Of a DNA stretch of 64,000 bases, positions 39,199-46,881 are shown piece by piece. Every line of letters starts with the position of its first letter. The first letter of the stretch is position 1. Under the pieces are notes generated by a model, which did not search any database, was not told the DNA's origin, and saw only the letters and a list, made by a program, of their open reading frames with translations. The position numbers and the translations under genes are program-made. This DNA comes from Komarekiella atlantica HA4396-MV6 (GTDB lineage Bacteria; Cyanobacteriota; Cyanobacteriia; Cyanobacteriales; Nostocaceae), in NCBI GenBank assembly GCA_019359395.1, contig JAHHHK010000001.1, forward strand, positions 248,001 through 312,000, given 5' to 3'.

Positions 39199-39900
39199 AT
39201 GGAAGACCGATATAGCTTGCAGGCACCCGCTAATCCTTGGATGATCACGTCGGCTCCCTTTTTCCAAGGGTTGCCCGAAGCTGTTGTGGAACCAGCCCTG
39301 ACCCATCTTGTTACCCGTACTCACCCAGCTAATCAAGTAATTTTGCTGGAAAATGACTGGGGTGGTTCTGTGTATTTTATTGGGGATGGATGGGTCAAAA
39401 TTCGCACCTACAACATGGAAGGCAAAGAGGTAACGCTGAATATTCTCGGTAAGGGGGAATTATTTGGTGAAATGGCGGCGTTAGATGAAGTACCTCGATC
39501 TACCGATGTAATTACTCTTACCCCTACGGTGATTGGTAGTATGCCTGCTCAGGATTTTGTCAAGTTACTTCAAATAGAACCCTTGGCGGGAGTCCGATTA
39601 TCGCAACTGATGGCACGACGTTTGCGGCAAGTAAATCGCCGCTTGCGGTTGCGGGAATCTGATAGCCAGTCGCGCGTGGCAGATACATTACTGTTTTTGG
39701 CAGAAGGTCAAGGAAAAAAAGGGCATACAGGCACCGAAATTCCCAATTTACCTCACCGGGAATTGAGTAGTTTGAGTGGATTGGCGCGGGAAACAGTGAC
39801 ACGAGTATTGACAAGACTAGAAAAAAAAGGGTTGATTAAACGGGATCAGGACACTATTTGTATTCCCGATTTATCAGCCTTGGAAAGAATGATAGTTTAA
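39199..39900 (+). CDS. Crp/Fnr-family transcription regulator
   Basis: 233 residues. A cyclic-nucleotide-binding-like beta roll (about 20-135; 'GKGELFGEMAALDEVPRSTDVITLT') is followed by a dimerisation helix and a winged HTH (about 170-225; 'HRELSSLSGLARETVTRVLTRLEKKGLI'). The cNMP pocket lacks the full Arg-Ser/Thr pattern of cAMP-binding Crp: 'GEMAALDEVPRSTDV' has the RST but the ligand is unknown. The recognition helix 'ARETVTRVLTRL' is close to that of NtcA/Fnr regulators. Located 14 bases upstream of the DUF2232 gene. Confidence 0.88.
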   Translation: MEDRYSLQAPANPWMITSAPFFQGLPEAVVEPALTHLVTRTHPANQVILLENDWGGSVYFIGDGWVKIRTYNMEGKEVTLNILGKGELFGEMAALDEVPRSTDVITLTPTVIGSMPAQDFVKLLQIEPLAGVRLSQLMARRLRQVNRRLRLRESDSQSRVADTLLFLAEGQGKKGHTGTEIPNLPHRELSSLSGLARETVTRVLTRLEKKGLIKRDQDTICIPDLSALERMIV

Positions 39901-39914
39901 CAAATTGTCAGAAT

Positions 39915-40655
39915 ATGAGCATTTTAGATTCTCTGCCAGATGAGCCGGAGAAAGATCCATCGGCTGAATCCCAAGCTTCCCCGAATCAATGGTCAAATAC
40001 ACAAGCGCAGTTGACGCATCCCCAATTAAAATCTGATGCGCCCTTGAGGATGGTAGAAACAGCATTTTTAGCTAGTACCGCTAGCTTGATTTGGTTTATT
40101 AATTTCTATTTTCCGTTGGGCCCTTTGTTGCGGATCTTTTTTCCAGTACCGATCGCTCTAGTTTATCTGCGTTGGGGTAGACGAGCAGCATGGATGGCAG
40201 CCCTCACCTCTGGACTGCTGCTAGCAGTACTTATGGGGCCATTTCGGAGTTTGTTATTTATCATGCCTTATGGGTTTATGGGCGTGCTTTTGGGAGCGAC
40301 TTGGTATCGTCGTCGTGTTCCCTGGATTGTTTCCATCATTTTGGGTACGCTGCTAGGTACTTTGGGAGTCTTTTTTCGGCTGTGGTTACTTTCTGTATTA
40401 TCGGGTGAAGACTTGTGGATTTACTTGATTACCCAGGTGACGGAATTCATCGAGTGGATATTTTTAAAGCTGGGTTTACTAGCAAGTCCCAGTGTATTTT
40501 TAATTCAAGTAGGAGCGATCGCTTTAATCATACTCAATAACTTTGTCTACCTGTTTGTGGTACATCTGGCAGCATGGCTACTTTTTGATCGCCTGGGAAA
40601 TCCCATTCCTCGCCCGCCAAACTGGGTACAAGTCCTCATGGATTATGAAGGTTAG
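39915..40655 (+). CDS. DUF2232 membrane protein
   Basis: 246 residues from ATG 39915, 14 bases after the Crp/Fnr stop. A polar N-terminus (about 50 residues) precedes a series of membrane segments, with 'FFPVPIALVYLRWGRRAAWMAA' and 'FIMPYGFMGVLLGATWYRRR' matching DUF2232, a predicted membrane protein family with an S-component-like fold. Co-transcription with the regulator is likely. Substrate unknown. The adjacent cobT gene raises the possibility of a vitamin link, but nothing in the sequence proves it. Confidence 0.8.
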   Translation: MSILDSLPDEPEKDPSAESQASPNQWSNTQAQLTHPQLKSDAPLRMVETAFLASTASLIWFINFYFPLGPLLRIFFPVPIALVYLRWGRRAAWMAALTSGLLLAVLMGPFRSLLFIMPYGFMGVLLGATWYRRRVPWIVSIILGTLLGTLGVFFRLWLLSVLSGEDLWIYLITQVTEFIEWIFLKLGLLASPSVFLIQVGAIALIILNNFVYLFVVHLAAWLLFDRLGNPIPRPPNWVQVLMDYEG

Positions 40656-40700
40656 TCCAAAGTCCAGAGTCAAAAGTCCGGAGTAGTTAACTTTGACCCT

Positions 40701-40858
40701 TGTACAGACGCGATTACTCTTGTACAGATGCGATTACTCTTGTACAGACGCGATTACTCTTGTACAGACGCGATTACTCTTGTACAGACGCGATTACTCT
40801 TGTACAGACGCGATTACTCTTGTACAGACGCGATTACTCTTGTACAGACGCGATTAAT
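40701..40858. repeat. Eight-copy 20-bp tandem array ending in a palindrome
   Basis: Eight units of TGTACAGACGCGATTACTCT; unit 2 has GATGCG instead of GACGCG. The last unit changes to GACGCGATTAATCGCGTC (40847-40864), a perfect 18-bp palindrome. It lies between the DUF2232 gene and cobT. The unit length is not a multiple of three, so any ORF across it is accidental. Confidence 0.92.
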
Positions 40859-40899
40859 CGCGTCTCTACTCTTGACCCTTAACCCTTGACCCTTAACTT

Positions 40900-42096
40900 A
40901 TGATTCGTATTTATACCCAAACAGAACAGGGTGAAGAATGGCTGCAACGGCATCGCGGTTGTGTACCTGTATTTACCTGCGTTTTAGGATTTACTGAAAC
41001 TGGTTTGATTCCAGGAATTTCGGCAGCTGGTCGAACTCCCGAAGATCGCAAATATACTGCTTGTGCTGATGCCGAGTTTTTGTATTACGGTTCGGAACCA
41101 AAGCCTCAATATCCCCTTCCACCTCTAGCGGCGGGAGCTTCACCTGTGCTGATTTCTCGCGCTGTCGTTGAGGCATTCAAGATACCAGTTTATTTATTTA
41201 ATGCTGGTTTACCTCACCCTCCTGCTGTGCCAGCAATTGATTTGGGTGGCACTCCTGCTAGGTGTTTAAGTAAAGGCGCTGCTATGGAATTAACAACGGT
41301 ACGCCATTTGCTAGAGCAAGGGTTATTGTGGGGAGAACGCCTTGCTGCCAATGTTCAACAGGGATATTTGATTTTAGGTGAGTGCGTTGTTGGAGGCACT
41401 ACAACCGCTCTAGCAATTTTAACTAGCTTAGGTATAGAAGCAGCGGGAAAAGTCAATAGTAGCCACCCTGTTTGTAATCACGCGCAAAAGTGGGCGCTAG
41501 TACAAGCGGGGTTGGAGAAGATGAGGGGGAGAGAAGAAGCAGAGGGAGCAGGGGAAGCAAAAGTAATATCTTTTTTATCTCCCTTATCTCCTTCGTTTTT
41601 CCCAATTGATCCTCTACAACTGGTAGCCGCAGTGGGTGATCCGATGCAAGTGGTGGTAGCTGGGATGGCGATCGCTGCTAGTCGCAGTTGTGGCGTTTTG
41701 CTGGCTGGCGGGACGCAAATGCTGGCGGTTTATGCTTTGATGAGTGCGATCGCTCAAGCTTACTCTTTATCATGGCAACCAACAGAAGTAGTTGTAGGTA
41801 CAACCCGCTGGGTAGCAGAAGACCCTACTGGTGGTACGGTTGATTTAGCTCTCAGCTTAGCTAAAAGTAGCCTCACTCAAAGTGGAGGAACTCCTCCCTT
41901 ATTAGCAACCCAGCTGAGTTTTGCTGATTCTCGTTATCCTCAATTCCAGGCTTATGAGCAGGGTTTTGTGAAAGAAGGTATGGGTGCTGGAGCCGCTTGC
42001 ATAGCTGCCCATCTCAGCTACGATTGGCAGCAAAATCAACTTTTGACAGCCATTGAAAACCAATTTGAGCGTTTATGCCTAGCCAATAGCCAATAA
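40900..42096 (+). CDS. cobT: CobT-family nicotinate-nucleotide-dimethylbenzimidazole phosphoribosyltransferase
   Basis: 398 residues. Cyanobacterial CobT-type protein (TIGR00303 group). The family acts in lower-ligand activation of cobamides; cyanobacteria make pseudocobalamin, so the physiological base may be adenine. 'ISAAGRTPEDRKYTACADAEFL', 'ERLAANVQQGYLILGECVVGGTTTALA', 'DPLQLVAAVGDPMQVVVAGMA' and 'LAGGTQMLAVYAL' are the conserved parts. Residues about 206-233 (MRGREEAEGAGEAKVISFLS and following) are a low-complexity insert encoded by G-rich then pyrimidine-rich DNA like intergenic repeats elsewhere in the window. The reading frame is kept. Confidence 0.88.
   Translation: MIRIYTQTEQGEEWLQRHRGCVPVFTCVLGFTETGLIPGISAAGRTPEDRKYTACADAEFLYYGSEPKPQYPLPPLAAGASPVLISRAVVEAFKIPVYLFNAGLPHPPAVPAIDLGGTPARCLSKGAAMELTTVRHLLEQGLLWGERLAANVQQGYLILGECVVGGTTTALAILTSLGIEAAGKVNSSHPVCNHAQKWALVQAGLEKMRGREEAEGAGEAKVISFLSPLSPSFFPIDPLQLVAAVGDPMQVVVAGMAIAASRSCGVLLAGGTQMLAVYALMSAIAQAYSLSWQPTEVVVGTTRWVAEDPTGGTVDLALSLAKSSLTQSGGTPPLLATQLSFADSRYPQFQAYEQGFVKEGMGAGAACIAAHLSYDWQQNQLLTAIENQFERLCLANSQ
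41519..41601. repeat. Repeat-like G-rich/C-rich insert inside cobT
   Basis: A purine-rich arm (GATGAGGGGGAGAGAAGAAG onward, GAGGGAGCAGGGGAAGC) is followed by a pyrimidine-rich arm (TTATCTCCCTTATCTCCTTC). Similar runs occur between genes at 15680-15710 (GATGAGGGAGCAGGGCGAGA) and 26574-26640. Its placement inside a conserved gene without breaking the frame is notable. Confidence 0.6.
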
Positions 42097-42138
42097 CAAA
42101 ACTACCGGGCTACAAGAGCTTCCGGTAAATCTTTGAAA

Positions 42139-42159
42139 TATTGACTATTGACTATTGAC
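42139..42159. repeat. TATTGAC heptamer array (3 units)
   Basis: Three perfect TATTGAC units just after cobT; another STRR-type heptamer. Confidence 0.8.
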
Positions 42160-42162
42160 TAA

Positions 42163-42537
42163 TTAGTGAATTCTTTCTCTAAGTAATTGTTCTTCTAGGG
42201 CTGCAATGCGATTGTATGCTGCTGTTAATTGTGCTGTCAGTCTTTGTATTTGAATTTCTGGTGTTAAGCTTTTATCTCCAGCTTGACGATTCAAGTCTAG
42301 ATAAATACCATCTGTCAATACATCTTTGTGTTCTAAGTCAGACTTAGAACTGATATTTTCCTTTAAAGAGTAACGTCCAGCCTCACTATTTTCCTGATAA
42401 TTATCCCTTTGCTGTGTTTTTGCTAAGGAACACTCTGATAAAGCTTGAGAAACTTTTGTTTCGAGTTGCTCAATCACTTGGTAGAGGGCATCCAGTTTAT
42501 GGCTCAACGTCATAATCTGCTTCTGTAATGGCTCCAT
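42163..42537 (-). CDS. Coiled-coil hypothetical protein
   Basis: 124 residues. Heptad-like hydrophobic spacing in residues 1-38 (LQKQIMTLSHKLDALYQVIE) and again at 95-122 (IQRLTAQLTAAYNRIAALEE) suggests two coiled coils with a polar middle. No catalytic motif and no family recognised. It converges on cobT, whose stop lies 67 bases away. Confidence 0.6.
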   Translation of the reverse strand: MEPLQKQIMTLSHKLDALYQVIEQLETKVSQALSECSLAKTQQRDNYQENSEAGRYSLKENISSKSDLEHKDVLTDGIYLDLNRQAGDKSLTPEIQIQRLTAQLTAAYNRIAALEEQLLRERIH

Positions 42538-42918
42538 TTAATACCTTCAACCGTATATTTTCTCTATGTTATTCAATTTACTGTTAATCTTAAACTTACT
42601 TATGAATTATTTAAGTATTCAAATTTTTTGGGGAAATGTGACAATTTAATCCTTAATTTTAGATATAACTCAATATTTACCGCAATTAATACTGATTTAT
42701 TGAGTCAAGTGAATTATTAAGCATTTATGCTCCGAAAAGCTTGCTAACTTTAGTCTATTTTTTAGATTTGCCACCTTTATTAAGAAAATAATTCCAATTC
42801 AATTAATGATTGCAACAAACCCTTTAGTAGAGACGTTGTAAAGCTGTAGAAACGTTGCAATGCAACGTCTATAGGGTGGTTTATCTGTCAGATTTTTTCA
42901 ATATGGTATAATTAACGC
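42538..42918. other. AT-rich spacer with small inverted repeat
   Basis: 381 bases, very AT-rich, without a gene. At 42828-42872 an element opens TAGAGACGTTG and closes CAACGTCTATA, and contains ACGTTGCAATGCAACGT, a near-perfect palindrome. Elements with TAGAGACGT ends recur near 53560-53605. Confidence 0.55.
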
Positions 42919-43551
42919 CTAAATTTGGTAGGTTTGCAAATATGCTGTAATCAATGTTTTCGTTTCTGCTAGGAGTTGTTCGCGGAAGATTTGATCACGG
43001 GTAAAAGAGAGCCACAGCAACTCATTGACAGCTTTTACAATGGTTGTGGCAATTAATTCACATTTTGCGCTATCTAAAGATGGGTTTCGCTGTTCTAGAA
43101 AATAGGCAAGTTCTTTAATAATCTGTGGGTCGTAAGTATCTAGGGTATTGATATCTGCTAGTACCATTAGATCGATCAATTGTTCTAGTACGGCACGATA
43201 ACCGGGATGATCGGTTGCAAACTGGTCAAAAGCATTAACCATGCGATCAACATAGACCGCGATTGGAGCTTCTGCTAGTTCGGTGTGAAGTTTCACAAAC
43301 AGATGATATTCCTGCTCAAAGTAATGATTTGCCAAAGCTTTAAGAATCGCTTCTTTGTCAGGAAAAAACTGGTAGAGCGAGCCAATGGGTACTTTTGCAC
43401 GAGTTGCGATCGCTCGTGTTGTGGTCTGATCGTAGCCACTTTCGATAAATAGCTGCTCGGCAACACCAAGGATGGATTGGACGCGCTCCTGGCTGCGTAC
43501 CTGCTTTGGTTGCCGCCGCATTTTTGCTGGCTTTTGAAGATCATTTGCCAT
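42919..43551 (-). CDS. TetR/AcrR-family repressor
   Basis: 210 residues from ATG 43551; TTG 43557 would add two residues. The N-terminal HTH 'RVQSILGVAEQLFIESGYDQ' and 'TTRAIATRAKVPIGSLYQFFPDKEAIL' is classic TetR. The C-terminal helical domain (50-210) binds an unknown ligand. Divergent from a coq4-like gene with about 100 bases between, which contain two copies of a GAACAATGTTC palindrome, so it probably represses both itself and that gene. Confidence 0.92.
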   Translation of the reverse strand: MANDLQKPAKMRRQPKQVRSQERVQSILGVAEQLFIESGYDQTTTRAIATRAKVPIGSLYQFFPDKEAILKALANHYFEQEYHLFVKLHTELAEAPIAVYVDRMVNAFDQFATDHPGYRAVLEQLIDLMVLADINTLDTYDPQIIKELAYFLEQRNPSLDSAKCELIATTIVKAVNELLWLSFTRDQIFREQLLAETKTLITAYLQTYQI

Positions 43552-43576
43552 CGCCAAAAATCATCCTTGCAGAAAG

Positions 43577-43616
43577 TGAACAATGTTCATATTATAGAGA
43601 TATGAACAATGTTCAT
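43577..43616. promoter_or_regulatory. Probable TetR operator (two palindromes)
   Basis: TGAACAATGTTCA at 43577-43589 and ATGAACAATGTTCAT at 43602-43616 are near-perfect palindromes, identical in core and 25 bases apart. GTTCATAT/ATATGAAC (43585-43607) forms a further inverted repeat between them. The pair lies directly upstream of both divergent starts. Confidence 0.75.
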
Positions 43617-43651
43617 ATCTTACTTCAATTTCACCTGGCGAAGGTAATTGT

Positions 43652-44365
43652 ATGCAGTCTATGAATTCCGAGTATTTGCAACCAGTCAAAGGTAACAAGA
43701 GCGGACAGATGTGGACGAGCGCCAAAAACTTCTTTCGGATGTTAAAAGCGACAAAAGCATTTTTGACACTGCTCATCGACGACAGCGGAAATCTAGGTGC
43801 AGTTGAAAAGTTGAGCACTGGTTTGGTTGACACTCATGCTTTTGAGGTTGCTGTTGAGGCAATGAAGCTAAAGCCAGAAGTCGCTGAAATAATTGCAGAA
43901 CGCTATATGGCTCCCCCGCATGATTTGGAAGCCTTGTTACAGTATCCCAAAGACTCGTTGGGCTACACCTATGCCAGCAGCATGAAACAGTCAGGTTTTC
44001 AGACATTGGCGGCTGAAGTCGAAATTGACTCGGATACCAGCTATGTTGAAAATCGCTGGCAACAAACCCACGATATTTGGCACATTATTACCGGATTCGA
44101 CACCAGTGAAATTGGTGAAATTGGTTTACAAGCCTTCTACCTGGCACAATTTCAGCTACCGCTTGCAAGTATGCTGATCGCCAATGCTTTGATTAGCATT
44201 ACGCTATTCCAGCCTGAAGTCCTATCTCCCCTTCTGGGCGCGATCGCCAAGGGATGGCAAATGGGTCAAACAGCCAAACCACTAATTGCCCAAAAATGGG
44301 AAGAAGCTTGGGAAAAACCAGTTAAGGTGTGGCAATTAGAACTGAATGTGCAACCCATTTCATAA
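43652..44365 (+). CDS. Coq4-family protein
   Basis: 237 residues. It contains HDIWHIITGFD with His140, Asp141, His144 and then Glu156, exactly the HDxxHx11E zinc-binding motif of COQ4. Length and helical content fit. COQ4 is needed for ubiquinone synthesis in eukaryotes and acts at the quinone head-group. Cyanobacteria make plastoquinone, not ubiquinone, so the role here is open. Control by the divergent TetR gene suggests an inducible use. Confidence 0.85.
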   Translation: MQSMNSEYLQPVKGNKSGQMWTSAKNFFRMLKATKAFLTLLIDDSGNLGAVEKLSTGLVDTHAFEVAVEAMKLKPEVAEIIAERYMAPPHDLEALLQYPKDSLGYTYASSMKQSGFQTLAAEVEIDSDTSYVENRWQQTHDIWHIITGFDTSEIGEIGLQAFYLAQFQLPLASMLIANALISITLFQPEVLSPLLGAIAKGWQMGQTAKPLIAQKWEEAWEKPVKVWQLELNVQPIS

Positions 44366-44457
44366 CTGGAATATCGAGGTCATGCGATCGCACAACCTAC
44401 AAAATACAGATCACGTTAAAACTGTAGAAATCTGGAATTGAATTTAAATCAGTGAAT

Positions 44458-44480
44458 AGTAAACAGTAAACAGTAAACAG
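44458..44480. repeat. TAAACAG heptamer array
   Basis: Three consecutive AGTAAAC/TAAACAG units, a variant of the STRR heptamer. Confidence 0.8.
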
Positions 44481-44487
44481 TTGGTGG

Positions 44488-44759
44488 ATTTAAACTCGCC
44501 AGATCGCGCCTGCCACTAATCGGCTTTGGGTTATTAGTTTTCAGTTGGAGGTGCTCGCCTCCTTAGTGGTTCTCCTTAAACCCAATTATCTTGACTGTTT
44601 ACTGTTTACCGTTTACTGGTAACATTTAAACTCGCCAGATCGCGCCTGCCACTAATCGGCTTTGGGTTATTAGTTTTCAGTTGGAGGTGCTCGCCTGCTT
44701 AGTGGTTCTCCTTAAACCCAATTATCTTGACTGTTTACTGTTTACCGTTTACTGATAAC
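44488..44759. repeat. 136-bp tandem direct duplication
   Basis: Copy 1 is 44488-44623 and copy 2 is 44624-44759. I count two differences: CTCCTTAG against CTGCTTAG, and TGGTAAC against TGATAAC. Each copy begins ATTTAAACTCGCCAGATCGC and ends with heptamer-like TTTACTG units. The near-identity points to a recent duplication. Confidence 0.88.
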
Positions 44760-44772
44760 TGTTAAAACTAAA

Positions 44773-45741
44773 TTATGCACCAATTTGTTCACGATTATAT
44801 GGTGCGTCAAAATCAATCAGCGGCCCTTTTGGTACAATCCGAGTTGGATTAACCTGGGGATGGCTTCTGTAATAATGCCGTTTGATATGGTCAAGGTTGC
44901 AAGTTTCCTTAACTCCCGGCAGTTGGTAGAGTTCTTTGAGATAATTCCACAGATTAGGATAATCTAGAATCCGGCGTAAATTGCATTTGAAATGCACATA
45001 ATAAACTACATCGAAGCGGAACAAGGTAGTAAACATACACCAGTCCGCTTCAGTAATTTGATTTCCGCAAAGATAGCGTTGATTTCCTAATACTTTTTCC
45101 CAATGGTCGAGAGCTGCGAATAATTCTGTTACTGCTTCATCATAAGCTGACTGAGTAGTAGCAAAGCCTGCACGATATACACCATTATTTATTGGTTGAT
45201 AAATTGCATCAATCGTTTCATCAATTATTTTTTGTAAATGTTCTGGATAAAAGCTAATATTTTGTTTAGCTAAGGCATTGAATTCTGTATCGAGCATCCG
45301 AATAATTTCGCGGGATTCGTTATTAACTATTGTTCGTTTTTGGATATCCCACAAAACTGGAACTGTCACTCGTCCACTATAGTTAGAATCAGCTTTTAAA
45401 TAAAGTTGCCATAGATACTGAGTACCATTAACCGTATCAGGAATGCTCCCTGGTTCATCGGTAAATTCCCAGCTATTTTGATCAATTTCCGCAGCAACCA
45501 CCGACAAACCAATAACATCTTCCAGCCCTTTCAACTGGCGCATAATTGCAGTGCGACATGCCCAAGGACATGCCCAAGAAATATACAAATGATAGCGCCC
45601 TGGTTCAGCTTTAAAACCACTAGAACCATCGGCTGTAATTTGATGGCGGAAAGTTGTTGATGGTCGAACAAATCTACCTTTTGAGTCTTCTTGCTCCCGT
45701 TTAGATATCCACTGACCATCTTTAAGGATTCCCAAACCCAT
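44773..45741 (-). CDS. Glutathionyl-hydroquinone reductase
   Basis: 322 residues from ATG 45741. AAGGAG stands 6 bases upstream, which decides against the TTG at 45759. 'RYHLYISWACPWACRTAIMRQL' contains the CPWA catalytic motif of the YqjG/PcpF group, followed by 'WELYL'-like substrate regions and a C-terminal GST helical domain ('RYLCGNQITEADWCMFTTLFRFD'). It reduces glutathionyl-hydroquinones with glutathione. A coq4-like gene lies 407 bases away, making quinone chemistry a possible local theme, but the genes are convergent. Confidence 0.92.
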   Translation of the reverse strand: MGLGILKDGQWISKREQEDSKGRFVRPSTTFRHQITADGSSGFKAEPGRYHLYISWACPWACRTAIMRQLKGLEDVIGLSVVAAEIDQNSWEFTDEPGSIPDTVNGTQYLWQLYLKADSNYSGRVTVPVLWDIQKRTIVNNESREIIRMLDTEFNALAKQNISFYPEHLQKIIDETIDAIYQPINNGVYRAGFATTQSAYDEAVTELFAALDHWEKVLGNQRYLCGNQITEADWCMFTTLFRFDVVYYVHFKCNLRRILDYPNLWNYLKELYQLPGVKETCNLDHIKRHYYRSHPQVNPTRIVPKGPLIDFDAPYNREQIGA

Positions 45742-45817
45742 AATTATCTCCTTTGTCAAGAGTCAAGTGTCAAGAGTCGATATTTAAACTTTGGACTATT
45801 GACTTTGAACTATGTAA

Positions 45818-46108
45818 CTACTCAGCGTTGAGAATTTTTGGTACTTTGAAAAATTCGCCTTCCTGTTCAGGCGCACTGTTAAGAATAGCTTCTCTATCGG
45901 GATATGGTTGTAATTCATCGTCTCTAGTAACGTTACTGACATCAATAGCTCTTGTTGTCGGAGTAACATTGCTGACATCCAGTTCATTCATCTGTTGGAC
46001 ATAATCTAGAATATTTCCTAACTGAGAAGTGAATTGCTCCTCTTGTTCTGGGGTCAATTCTAAACGAGCGAGATTAGCAACTTTGCGAACTTGTTCACGG
46101 TCAATCAT
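45818..46108 (-). CDS. gatC: Aspartyl/glutamyl-tRNA amidotransferase subunit C
   Basis: 96 residues, the usual length. 'IDREQVRKVANLARLELTPEQ' followed by 'LGNILDYVQQMNELDVSNVTPT' and 'LRDDE'-like 'TRDDELQPYPDREAILNSAP' are the conserved parts. GatC clamps GatA and GatB in the complex that converts misacylated Glu-tRNA(Gln) to Gln-tRNA(Gln). Confidence 0.95.
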   Translation of the reverse strand: MIDREQVRKVANLARLELTPEQEEQFTSQLGNILDYVQQMNELDVSNVTPTTRAIDVSNVTRDDELQPYPDREAILNSAPEQEGEFFKVPKILNAE

Positions 46109-46127
46109 AAATTGTCATTTGCCATTG

Positions 46128-46188
46128 GTCATTGATCATTAGTCATTAATCCATTAGCAAATGATAAAGGACTAATGACTAATGACTA
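46128..46188. repeat. Inverted TGACTAA/TTAGTCA heptamers
   Basis: GTCATTAGTCATTA-type sequence near 46128-46150 is mirrored by TAATGACTAATGAC at 46172-46186, overlapping the ycf3 stop. It may form a hairpin ending the ycf3 transcript. Confidence 0.65.
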
Positions 46189-46707
46189 AAAGAATACGTC
46201 AATTTGCGATCGCCCAGTGGTTTTCAACCAGTTTTGAGCTTCAATGTAGTTGTTGGGAGCCATGCGAATAGCTCTAATCCAATAGTCTGCGGCTTGGTCA
46301 AATAAGGCTTCGCCGCCGTCGTTATCCCCAGCTTCTTTAGCTTTTTCGCCTTGATAATGATAAATCACAGCGATGTTATTCAAGGCTTGGGGTAAGCGTG
46401 GGTTTAACTCGATTGCTTGATGATATAACTCTAAAGCCTTGTTGTGGTCGCCGTTACTGGCATAGATCAGCCCCATATTATAGAGAATATAACCGCGATC
46501 GCTGGTATCTTCCTCTAGTGTTAGAGCTTCTTCATAGTATTCCAATGCTTCAGCATATTCCCCTTCTGCTTGGGCTGACATGCCATCTCGGTAATAAACA
46601 AATGCTTCTTTGGCTTTTTTGTTTGCTGGCAGGATCTTCAGGATGATATCCGCCATCACTGTAAAGGATTTGTCAACAAAATTATCGTTTTTTTGCGTTC
46701 TTGGCAT
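46186..46707 (-). CDS. ycf3: Photosystem I assembly protein Ycf3
   Basis: 173 residues. Three TPR units ('[28 protein letters not shown]', '[32 protein letters not shown]', '[28 protein letters not shown]') in the arrangement of Ycf3, which chaperones PsaA/PsaB during photosystem I assembly on the thylakoid. The start '[23 protein letters not shown]' is conserved. It lies upstream of gatC on the same strand. Confidence 0.95.
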   Translation of the reverse strand: MPRTQKNDNFVDKSFTVMADIILKILPANKKAKEAFVYYRDGMSAQAEGEYAEALEYYEEALTLEEDTSDRGYILYNMGLIYASNGDHNKALELYHQAIELNPRLPQALNNIAVIYHYQGEKAKEAGDNDGGEALFDQAADYWIRAIRMAPNNYIEAQNWLKTTGRSQIDVFF

Positions 46708-46822
46708 ATGTGCCTCTGTGTTTGTGTAGCTATTTGAAGATTGGGGATTGGGTATTTAATATTGAAAAAATTCTTCTCTCTCTCTAGTCCATAGTATACA
46801 GTCCCTAGCCCCCAGTCCTCAG

Positions 46823-46871
46823 TCAACAGTCAACAGTTAACAGTCAGCAGTTAACAGTCAACAGTTAACAA
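46823..46871. repeat. TCAACAG/TTAACAG heptamer array (7 units)
   Basis: Seven consecutive heptamers alternating TCAACAG and TTAACAG, with one TCAGCAG, between ycf3 and the SRAP gene. STRR type. Confidence 0.88.
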
Positions 46872-46881
46872 TCCCCAATCC

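Larger units (their letters stand above)
44366..44772. other. Spacer built of direct duplication and heptamers
   Basis: 407 bases without a gene. It contains TAAACAG heptamers (44458-44480) and a 136-bp tandem duplication (44488-44759). Confidence 0.75.

Noticed and set aside
40701-40858. Possible CRISPR array or small gene
   Set aside because: Contiguous 20-bp units without spacers; the apparent ORF is the repeat read through.
40865-40900. Cobalamin riboswitch upstream of cobT
   Set aside because: The short leader after the repeat array has no B12-box-like sequence and is too short for the fold.
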